Shown here piece after piece: positions 45,101-55,426 of a DNA stretch of 64,000 bases. The position numbers and the translations under genes were made by a program. The stretch lies in contig JAGFNK010000202.1 of NCBI GenBank assembly GCA_025769875.1, forward strand, positions 23,055 to 87,054, written 5' to 3'. Below the pieces are notes generated by a model, which saw nothing but the letters and a program-made list of their open reading frames with translations, was not told where the DNA came from and did not search any database. The stretch comes from Russula earlei. Its lineage: Eukaryota > Basidiomycota > Agaricomycetes > Russulales > Russulaceae. The stretch's first letter is position 1. Every line of letters starts with the position of its first letter.

Positions 45101-47105
45101 ACAAAACAATCATGTTGACCTGGGACCTCTCGTGGAACTTTTCAATATCGTGGTGCAAAATCCGAGTTACTATCCTCCTGTACGTTGACATTGAAGTACA
45201 CATGTGATATGTGTGCTAAGTTTGCATAGATTACGGCCACTGTTGGCATGGATGCGCCTTCCTGCATCAGGTAAGGAATTCCCTTGCTTGCTTACGCGAA
45301 GCTTACGTTCATTTATCAGCGGAAAGCAGTTCAGTGTAGCAGATGCCATCCTTGAATCGCTCAAGAACCTTATGGTGACGTTAGACATCGAGAGTCAAGT
45401 GAAGGTCGATGACTGTGCGCTTTCTTATTCTCGAATTCGAAGCACGAAGTAATCCTGCATAGACCCTATAGAATTGTCCTTCAAGCAGTACAACGTGACT
45501 GTTATCGTCAGTTGATTTTGTGTGTCTATTTCGTTTGACTGACATGGTCTTCTGACATGGTCTCATAGACGGACAAAAGTGCACTCTACCTGATTGGTGC
45601 CGTCGCTCCTCCAATTGTGCAAACCCTTGTGGACAACGCAAATGTCACCTTTAACGCGGCTTACATCACGTAGGTCACTTTGTGCAACACAGAACTGGAT
45701 GACTTATTGTTCCAGGAATCTAACGGATGGCGGATTCGACCTGGCTCTGTATGGATCTCTGACCAACATCGGACCTTTAAATGCACTCATAGAGTTCGTA
45801 GACCCAGTCACGTAAGCGTTCCATGCGCATTCCTTTACTGCCCTCTTGACAACTTCACACTGGTTAGTGTCACCTGGCAGGGAAACGACATCGCCACTAT
45901 CATTATTCCTCCAAGTGTGTGTCCTTCTCATCGAATAGATACATATCTTGACGGTCGCTAGTCTGTGCTGCTGCCAATGTTGGTGTCCCTGACTATCACA
46001 CGAATGCCCACCTCACGATTATTGACGAACACCAGTGAGTTCCAGTACAGCGTTTTGGATGATCATACTTACAGTGTCGCCTGGAGATTCATCGGATTCG
46101 CTACATTCCTTTTGCATAATGCCAGCTTTACTTGGACAATCCACACCAATAACCTTCGTGTTATCGCTCTTGGCACAATCTTCGACGGTGTTTCACTGAG
46201 CAAGGACATCACATTGAAGGCCTTCAATGGATTACCAAGCATAACGATCAGCGACTTCCAGCTTCCGTCGGATGATCCTGCAGGAGGAATCCATATCGAA
46301 GCTGATTCGGTCATAACCTCACCTTCTCGTTTGTGTGGTCAACTGCCCTTGCAGTGACATGAACTGATGCAATATTCAGAGGTTGGCATAGATTTGGGTA
46401 CAGTTGTCTTCCATGCATCCTTCGAGGGAACACATATCGGTCGTACGTCTTCCGTTCTCATCCGACAAGTAAACCTCGTAAAATGTTTTGGTAGCTTTGT
46501 CCTGTGCATCAATGGACCTTGCACCGGAGTCCGAGACTAAGGCACATCTGTCTGGCCGAATCACACCGAAATCGTCAACGGAGCTCATCGCAATTGGAAG
46601 GCTGTTCTCCGAATTCCTTGTTGGCCATAACCAGAATCTGATCATCCAAGGCGATTTGGTGCAACCTTCTGGCAACGTTGCGGTTGGCTGGTTGAGCAGT
46701 GCCTTTAAGACACTTGAATTGCAAGTCATACTTCCGGGTCAAACCTACGAAGTATGTCTTATTTCGCACCTGAAGTACTTTACTTGTCACTGACGGAGAT
46801 CTTGAAGATTGTCGAATCTATAACGATATATGATCTTGAGGTTATGATGACAGAGCAGGATGAGGCGTTCGCACCATTGGCGAGTTCTCGGCGCATAGTT
46901 GCAAGGTACAAGAATCCATTTGGATTCTCGTTACAAGTTTTTCAAGCTTCGGAGGACATTATTCTTGGAGCAGGTGGAGAGGACGCCATTGATGTATATC
47001 TTTTCTACCTGCTTTATTTCCTCGCACTGATGAGGTGTCGTGGCATAGCTGAAGTTACCACTGTCGAACACTGTAGGCGGGGTGTCTACTGCATCAGCAA
47101 AATGA
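42160..47105 (+). pseudogene. DUF3712-family membrane protein, right arm, frameshifted and 3'-truncated
   Basis: ATG 42160 (GEYGSLRDSYNPTLSDNL) starts exon 1; a short intron (~42217-42246) joins LSEPGNVHGPRIGQ. A type II anchor follows (FLISLTIISLTGIGLLFVLL), then STLNVDRVVISGPTNTS and SFSLHLDSW. Tandem DUF3712 units follow: FNLEPLHIQKKRAYINQTTD, LPSNSPEGGID, LGTVVFNLFYDDIYLGTG, the LDNPFTAG / LSSSPVHADGHSSI block and the near-identical core at 45795-47004. Alignment with the left arm and neighbouring units shows breaks: +1 near 43145, +1 at 43704, -1 near 43967 and +1 near 44177. After the core only SNTVGGVSTASAK remains before TGA 47103-47105. The last ~1.4 kb present in the left gene is missing. 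Confidence 0.75.
45795..47004 (-). repeat. near-identical inverted-repeat core, right arm
   Basis: These 1,210 bp are the reverse-complement partner of 37167-38377. A complete 130-codon stretch (45965-46357) is identical in protein to 37815-38207. The reading frame across the GTACGT...GGTAG intron (~46442-46493) is open here, while the left arm carries an extra base. Confidence 0.92.
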
Positions 47106-47130
47106 CATCCACCAGAGTAACTGGGGTTAC

Positions 47131-47178
47131 TGGGATCACTAGTTCTAGTGATCCCAGCAAATCTAGGATGGATCCTAG
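47131..47178. repeat. two adjacent perfect short palindromes
   Basis: TGGGATCACTAG / CTAGTGATCCCA (47131-47142 and 47145-47156, 2-nt spacer) is followed by CTAGGAT / ATCCTAG (47163-47169 and 47172-47178). Both lie within 75 bp of the point where the right DUF3712 copy loses homology. Confidence 0.8.
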
Positions 47179-48486
47179 GGCTTCTATGACCACAAGTCAT
47201 TCTATGAATTGAACCTGTCTCTATAAATGATAAGACTGATTCAAGTATTTCTATGCTCTGCCAGACAGTCATATGAGAAAGTCAATATATTCATTTAATA
47301 ACAACATTACATCCATAGCTAAACAGTATTGAAGAGATGTGCAGGAAAGGGATGAACGGCGCACCGCATGTTGTGCCTTTCAAGAGTACAGGGAAACAGA
47401 CAAAAAGAAGAGGAAAAGAAATGAGGAAAAGATGCACACTCACATACAGGCACAGTTATTGCTGTTGTCGTGGCACTGGTAAAGTAATTGCTCACCCCTC
47501 CACTCCTGCTTGCGCGGCACCAAGGCGTTTGCGTTCCTTGTTTCTCAATGACATCGGAGAGTGTCCCCTCCTGCCTCACCTTCTGGCACGCGCGACTTCT
47601 GCGCGCTAAGCTTCGCACATGTGTTTTTCATTTCATTAACTTGTACCGTCTTGGCGACGTGTATGTCAGAGAGTAAGGTAAGATGTCAGATGGGCAAGAA
47701 TCGAATCAAACCAAGAACATGGAACACTACGCTTCAGGAGGCGAAGAGTGATCTCAGATCAACTTTTCGCTTGCATTCACGTATTTGGCTACTGTTTCCC
47801 GAGTGAACCTGGTGACAAGTCAATAATGATATGGGCGTGGTACATTCATCAGCAAGGTGATGGTGATGAGCTTACTTGATGTTCCTGCCCTTAACATGCA
47901 TGTCGGGCTCGCGAATAGCGAATGGGTTGACATCATGAGATGAGGCTGAAGATTGCCAACTTGAATGCTGTGATTGACAAAAACGGTGTGTCGTTCCGTC
48001 GGAGCGCACAGCATAAAGGACGTCCTTTATCGCCGCGTTTTGTGAGAGACGCCAGTAGTCCTTGGCGATGGCTGGCGCTGCCAAGTTCTCCCTGTTCACG
48101 CATGCGCAAGCGCAAGTTAGTACAAAGAGTCATGGCACGTGACCACCGCTTCACGTACCACGCCCTGCTCAAGTTCCCCACTCGCGCGCGTATATGTCAC
48201 CACGGCCTCCTCTTCGAGGTAGCCAACGAAACGGTGGCAGGTGCTTGGAGAGACGATATACGACAGGACTCGTGAGAGAGTGGGCGTGAGGGCTTGAGAT
48301 TATATAAACAGCAGCGAAAGACAAAAATGTTGTAGAAAATGCCTTGGGTGGCGAGAACAAGCGCGCAGAGAGGAATAACTGGATTTCGTAAGGTCAGGAA
48401 GGTCCTGCGAAGGCTTCGTGCCAACACTGGGGGTAAATGTGTGCAGAAGAAGGCGGCCACGAACATCAGACGCATGCGCTCGTTCT
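47179..48486. other. gene-poor spacer before the satellite
   Basis: About 1.3 kb with only short, unrecognised reading frames on both strands. It is AT-rich near 47220-47330. No gene is called; a frame at 47940-48275 is not protein-like. Confidence 0.45.
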
Positions 48487-51400
48487 CATCGCGCTTTGTA
48501 CCGCACTGAAGGAGAATCCGTCGACCTGGCGCACCAACCTCTGATCGGACACCAGCTACGCTCTGCGACGTGCCAAAGGCTTCCGTCGCAGGCCAATGGG
48601 CAGTGAGGGTGGTCCCTCAACAGCGTCCCACGCATATGTGTCACAAAGATGGCCTCCGAGAGAAAGGGAATGGTCCTCTTAATCTTGAGGTCGAAAGAGT
48701 CAGCATGGCAGCGCCTTCACGAGGCTCCCAGAGAGATGGAATACCACCACCTAATTACGACCGATTACGGAGCTTATCCATCTCCCAGGTCTACAGAGTC
48801 TATCGCGAAAATGATACCAGGGGGTTCGGCACCAGCTACGCTCTGCGACGTGCCAAAGGCTTCCATCGCAGGCCAATGGGCAGTGAAGGTGGTCCCTCAA
48901 CAGCGTCCCACGCATATGTGTCACAGAGATGGCCTCCGAGAGAAAGGGAATGGTCCTCTTGATCTTGAGGTCGAAAGAGTCAGCATGGCATCGCCTTCAC
49001 GAGGCTCCCAGAGAGATGGAATACCACCACCTAATTACGACCGATTACGGAGCTTATCCATCTCCCAGGTCTACAGAGTCTTTCGCGAAAATGATACCAA
49101 GGGGGTTCGGCACCAGCTACGCTCTGCGACGTGCCAAAGGCTTCCGTCGCAGGCCAATGGGCAGTGAGGGTGGTCCCTCAACAGCGTCCCACGCATATGT
49201 GTCACAGATATGGCCGCTGAGAGAAAGGGAATGGTCCTCTTGATCTTGAGGCATCGAGAGAGTCGGCATGGCATCGCCTTCACGAGGCTCCCAGGGAGAT
49301 GGTGGGCATTCCATCTAATTACGACCGATTACAGAGCTTATCCATCTCCCTAGGTCTACTGGGTCTTTCGCGAAAACGATACCAAGGGGGTTCGGCACCG
49401 GCTACGCTCTGCGACATGCCAAAGGCTTCCGTCGCAGGCTACGAAGGGCAGGCACAGATGGCATAACATCAGCTGCACTGCACATCGCGCTTTTGTACCG
49501 CACGGAAGGAGAATCCGTCGACCTGGCGCACCAACCTCTGATCGGACACCAGCTACGCTCTGCGACGTGCCAAAGGCTTCCATCGCAGGCCAATGGGCAG
49601 TGAGGGTGGTCCCTCAACAGCGTCCCACGCATATGTGTCACAGAGATGGCCGCCGAGAGAAAGGGAATGGTCCTCTTGATCTTGAGGCATCGAGAGAGTC
49701 GGCATGGCATCGCCTTCACGAGGCTCCCAGGGAGATGGTGGGCATTCCATCTAATTACGACCGATTACAGAGCTTATCCATCTCCTAGGTCTACTGGGTC
49801 TTTCGCGAAAACGATACCAAGGGGGTTCAGCACCGGCTACGCTCTGCGACATACCAAAGGCTTCCGTCGCAGGCTACGAAGGGCAGGCACAGATGGCATA
49901 ACATCAGCTGCACTGCACATCGCGCTTTTGTACCGCACGGAAGGAGAATCCGTCGACCTGGCGCACCAACCTCTGATCGGACACCAGCTACGCTCTGCGA
50001 CGTGCCAAAGGCTTCCGTCGCAGGCCAATGGGCAGTAAGGGTGGTCCCTCAACAGCGTCCCACGCATATGTGTCACAGAGATGGCCGCCGAGAGAAAGGG
50101 AATGGTCCTCTTGATCTTGAGGCATCGAGAGAGTCGGCATGGCATCGCCTTCACGAGGCTCCCAGGGAGATGGTGGGCATTCCATCTAATTACGACCGAT
50201 TACAGAGCTTATCCATCTCCTAGGTCTACTGGGTCTTTCGCGAAAACGATACCAAGGGGGTTCGGCACCGGCTACGCTCTGCGACATGCCAAAGGCTTCC
50301 GTCGCAGGCTACGAAGGGCAGGCACAGATGGCATAACATCAGCTGCACTGCAAATCGCGCTTTTGTACCGCACGGAAGAGAATCCGTCGACCTGGCGCAC
50401 CAACCTCTGATCGGACACCAGCTACGCTCTGCGACGTGCCTAAAGGCTTCCGTCGCAGGCCAATGGGCAGTGAGGGTGGTCCCTCAACAGCGTCCCACGC
50501 ATATGTGTCACAGAGATGGCCGCCGAGAGAAAGGGAATGGTCCTCTTGATCTTGAGGTCGAAAGAGTCAGCATGGCATCGCCTTCACGAGGCTCCCAGAG
50601 AGATGGAATACCACCACCTAATTACGACCGATTACGGAGCTTATCCATCTCCCAGGTCTACAGAGTCTTTCGCGAAAATGATACCAAGGGGGTTCGGCAC
50701 CAGCTACGCTCTGCGACGTGCCAAAGGCTTCCGTCGCAGGCCAATGGGCAGTGAGGGTGGTCCCTCAACAGCGTCCCACGCATATGTGTCACAGAGATGG
50801 CCGCCGAGAGAAAGGGAATGGTCCTCTTGATCTTGAGGCATCGAGAGAGTCGGCATGGCATCGCCTTCACGAGGCTCCCAGGGAGATGGTGGGCATTCCA
50901 TCTAATTACGACCGATTACAGAGCTTATCCATCTCCTAGGTCTACTGGGTCTTTCGCGAAAACGATACCAAGGGGGTTCGGCACCGGCTACGCTCTGCGA
51001 CATACCAAAGGCTTCCGTCGCAGGCTACGAAGGGCAGGCACAGATGGCATAACATCAGCTGCACTGCACATCGCGCTTTTGTACCGCACGGAAGGAGAAT
51101 CCGTCGACCTGGCGCACCAACCTCTGATCGGACACCAGCTACGCTCTGCGACGTGCCAAAGGCTTCCGTCGCAGGCCAATGGGCAGTGAGGGTGGTCCCT
51201 CAACAGCGTCCCACGCATATGTGTCACAGATATGGCCGCCGAGAGAAAGGGAATGGTCCTCTTGATCTTGAGGCATCGAGAGAGTCGGCATGGCATCGCC
51301 TTCACGAGGCTCCCAGGGAGATGGTGGGCATTCCATCTAATTACGACCGATTACAGAGCTTATCCATCTCCTAGGTCTACTGGGTCTTTCGCGAAAACGA

Positions 51401-54400
51401 TACCAAGGGGGTTCGGCACCGGCTACGCTCTGCGACATGCCAAAGGCTTCCGTCGCAGGCTACGAAGGGCAGGCACAGATGGCATAACATCAGCTGCACT
51501 GCAAATCGCGCTTTTGTACCGCACGGAAGGAGAATCCGTCGACCTGGCGCACCAACCTCTGATCGGACACCAGCTACGCTCTGCGACGTGCCTAAAGGCT
51601 TCCGTCGCAGGCCAATGGGCAGTGAGGGTGGTCCCTCAACAGCGTCCCACGCATATGTGTCACAGAGATGGCCTCCGAGAGAAAGGGAATGGTCCTCTTG
51701 ATCTTGAGGTCGAAAGAGTCAGCATGGCATCGCCTTCACGAGGCTCCCAGAGAGATGGAATACCACCACCTAATTACGACCAATTACGGAGCTTATCCAT
51801 CTCCCAGGTCTACAGAGTCTTTCGCGAAAATGATACCAAGGGGGTTCGGCACCAGCTACGCTCTGCGACGTGCCAAAGGCTTCCGTCGCAGGCCAATGGG
51901 CAGTAAGGGTGGTCCCTCAACAGCGTCCCACGCATATGTGTCACAGAGATGGCCGCCGAGAGAAAGGGAATGGTCCTCTTGATCTTGAGGCATCGAGAGA
52001 GTCGGCATGGCATCGCCTTCACGAGGCTCCCAGGGAGATGGTGGGCATTCCATCTAATTACGACCGATTACAGAGCTTATCCATCTCCTAGGTCTACTGG
52101 GTCTTTCGCGAAAATGATACCAAGGGGGTTCGGCACCGGCTACGCTCTGCGACATACCAAAGGCTTCCGTCACAGGCTACGAAGGGCAGGCACAGATGGC
52201 ATAACATCAGCTGCACTGCACATCGCGCTTTTGTACCGCACGGAAGGAGAATCCGTCGACCTGGCGCACCAACCTCTGATCGGACACCAGCTACGCTCTG
52301 CGACGTGCCAAAGGCTTCCGTCGCAGGCCAATGGGCAGTGAGGGTGGTCCCTCAACAGCGTCCCACGCATATGTGTCACAGATATGGCCGCCGAGAGAAA
52401 GGGAATGGTCCTCTTGATCTTGAGGCATCGAGAGAGTCGGCATGGCATCGCCTTCACGAGGCTCCCAGGGAGATGGTGGGCATTCCATCTAATTACGACC
52501 GATTACAGAGCTTATCCATCTCCTAGGTCTACTGGGTCTTTCGCGAAAACGATACCAAGGGGGTTCGGCACCGGCTACGCTCTGCGACATGCCAAAGGCT
52601 TCCGTCGCAGGCTACGAAGGGCAGGCACAGATGGCATAACATCAGCTGCACTGCAAATCGCGCTTTTGTACCGCACGGAAGGAGAATCCGTCGACCTGGC
52701 GCACCAACCTCTGATCGGACACCAGCTACGCTCTGCGACGTGCCTAAAGGCTTCCGTCGCAGGCCAATGGGCAGTGAGGGTGGTCCCTCAACAGCGTCCC
52801 ACGCATATGTGTCACAGAGATGGCCTCCGAGAGAAAGGGAATGGTCCTCTTGATCTTGAGGTCGAAAGAGTCAGCATGGCATCGCCTTCACGAGGCTCCC
52901 AGAGAGATGGTGGGCATTCCATCTAATTACGACCGATTACAGAGCTTATCCATCTCCTAGGTCTACTGGGTCTTTCGCGAAAACGATACCAAGGGGGTTC
53001 GGCACCGGCTACGCTCTGCGACATACCAAAGGCTTCCGTCACAGGCTACGAAGGGCAGGCACAGATGGCATAACATCAGCTGCACTGCACATCGCGCTTT
53101 TGTACCGCACGGAAGGAGAATCCGTCGACCTGGCGCACCAACCTCTGATCGGACACCAGCTACGCTCTGCGACGTGCCAAAGGCTTCCGTCGCAGGCCAA
53201 TGGGCAGTGAGGGTGGTCCCTCAACAGCGTCCCACGCATATGTGTCACAGATATGGCCGCCGAGAGAAAGGGAATGGTCCTCTTGATCTTGAGGCATCGA
53301 GAGAGTCGGCATGGCATCGCCTTCACGAGGCTCCCAGGGAGATGGTGGGCATTCCATCTAATTACGACCGATTACAGAGCTTATCCATCTCCTAGGTCTA
53401 CTGGGTCTTTCGCGAAAACGATACCAAGGGGGTTCGGCACCGGCTACGCTCTGCGACATACCAAAGGCTTCCGTCACAGGCTACGAAGGGCAGGCACAGA
53501 TGGCATAACATCAGCTGCACTGCACATCGCGCTTTTGTACCGCACGGAAGGAGAATCCGTCGACCTGGCGCACCAACCTCTGATCGGACACCAGCTACGC
53601 TCTGCGACGTGCCAAAGGCTTCCGTCGCAGGCCAATGGGCAGTGAGGGTGGTCCCTCAACAGCGTCCCACGCATATGTGTCACAGATATGGCCGCCGAGA
53701 GAAAGGGAATGGTCCTCTTGATCTTGAGGCATCGAGAGAGTCGGCATGGCATCGCCTTCACGAGGCTCCCAGGGAGATGGTGGGCATTCCATCTAATTAC
53801 GACCGATTACAGAGCTTATCCATCTCCTAGGTCTACTGGGTCTTTCGCGAAAACGATACCAAGGGGGTTCGGCACCGGCTACGCTCTGCGACATGCCAAA
53901 GGCTTCCGTCGCAGGCTACGAAGGGCAGGCACAGATGGCATAACATCAGCTGCACTGCAAATCGCGCTTTTGTACCGCACGGAAGGAGAATCCGTCGACC
54001 TGGCGCACCAACCTCTGATCGGACACCAGCTACGCTCTGCGACGTGCCTAAAGGCTTCCGTCGCAGGCCAATGGGCAGTGAGGGTGGTCCCTCAACAGCG
54101 TCCCACGCATATGTGTCACAGAGATGGCCTCCGAGAGAAAGGGAATGGTCCTCTTGATCTTGAGGTCGAAAGAGTCAGCATGGCATCGCCTTCACGAGGC
54201 TCCCAGAGAGATGGAATACCACCACCTAATTACGACCAATTACGGAGCTTATCCATCTCCCAGGTCTACAGAGTCTTTCGCGAAAATGATACCAAGGGGG
54301 TTCGGCACCAGCTACGCTCTGCGACGTGCCAAAGGCTTCCGTCGCAGGCCAATGGGCAGTAAGGGTGGTCCCTCAACAGCGTCCCACGCATATGTGTCAC

Positions 54401-54912
54401 AGAGATGGCCGCCGAGAGAAAGGGAATGGTCCTCTTGATCTTGAGGCATCGAGAGAGTCGGCATGGCATCGCCTTCACGAGGCTCCCAGGGAGATGGTGG
54501 GCATTCCATCTAATTACGACCGATTACAGAGCTTATCCATCTCCTAGGTCTACTGGGTCTTTCGCGAAAACGATACCAAGGGGGTTCGGCACCGGCTACG
54601 CTCTGCGACATGCCAAAGGCTTCCGTCGCAGGCTACGAAGGGCAGGCACAGATGGCATAACATCAGCTGCACTGCAAATCGCGCTTTTGTACCGCACGGA
54701 AGGAGAATCCGTCGACCTGGCGCACCAACCTCTGATCGGACACCAGCTACGCTCTGCGACGTGCCTAAAGGCTTCCGTCGCAGGCCAATGGGCAGTGAGG
54801 GTGGTCCCTCAACAGCGTCCCACGCATATGTGTCACAGAGGTGGCCGCCAGGAGAAAAGGAATGGTCCTCTTGATCTTGAGGCATCGGAAGAGTCGGCAT
54901 GGCATCGCCTTC
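48487..54912. repeat. 6.4-kb composite satellite with higher-order repeat
   Basis: Repeated occurrences of ACCAGCTACGCTCTGCGAC or ACCGGCTACGCTCTGCGAC define modules by start position. Long modules are of two types. L' is ~282 bp (starts 48551, 48831, 50417, 51569, 54025). L is ~284 bp (starts 49112, 49548, 49983, 50699, 51134, 51851, 52286, 53155, 53590, 54307). A short module S (151 bp) starts at 49397, 49832, 50267, 50983, 51418, 52135, 52570, 53004, 53439, 53874 and 54591. S has two subtypes, Sa (CATACC...CACATCG) and Sb (CATGCC...AAATCG). The order L'-L-Sa-L-Sb recurs exactly with period 1,152 bp at 50417 and 51569. Edge copies are most diverged. Open frames appear on both strands but are interrupted by conserved stops, so the array is not called coding. 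Confidence 0.95.
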
Positions 54913-55426
54913 TGTGAAGAGAGGTCAGGAATAGCAATCATCAAAAATAAAAGAGAACAGAAAAGAGGAAGAAAAATATACCGAGTGAAGCGAAGGAGAG
55001 GGAAGTGGAAAGCGGTGGTGGTGGGTGTTTGGTGGGTCAGAAGATGGGGAGGGCAAACCAACCCACTCAGCTTCAAGGTCACGTTACGAGTTGTCACTTC
55101 GGTCATAAGTTTGGCACGGTCCACATCAAAGGACGTAGGTCAAGCAGTATTTTACTAAGGGAACCGGAACGTATCCCATACATTTGATAGCTCAAATCAC
55201 AAGGTGAAAGGACTCTCATCAAAGGCAACCAGAACATGAGAATCGTACTGAAAGACGACGAAACCGTAACATGAGTATGTACATGAAAGACAAAGGGCCA
55301 TGTCATGGTTCCACCGATTCCGCGGCCAGCAGGGTCCAAGTTCTGCTTTGTGTGTCAATATTGAATCAATTGGAGCAGGAATAGACCGATGCACTCACCA
55401 GGTGATATCAATATGCGCGTGGGGTC
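54913..55426. other. spacer after satellite
   Basis: Purine-rich sequence (54940-55030, AAAAGAGGAAGAAAA-like) follows the truncated last module. It is presumed 3' flank of the DUF6532-like gene. No gene was recognised. Confidence 0.4.

Noticed and set aside
48487..54912. Numerous 65-224-codon frames on both strands in the satellite
   Set aside because: They arise from repeated units, are present in opposite directions, and are broken by stops conserved among modules (CAGTGA or CAGTAA).
48487..54912. CRISPR-like array
   Set aside because: Modules are 151-284 bp with no unique spacers, and the genome is eukaryotic; this is a satellite.
55103..55394. Short minus-strand frames before the DUF6532-like stop
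   Set aside because: They have no family resemblance and no splice connection to the DUF6532-like gene.
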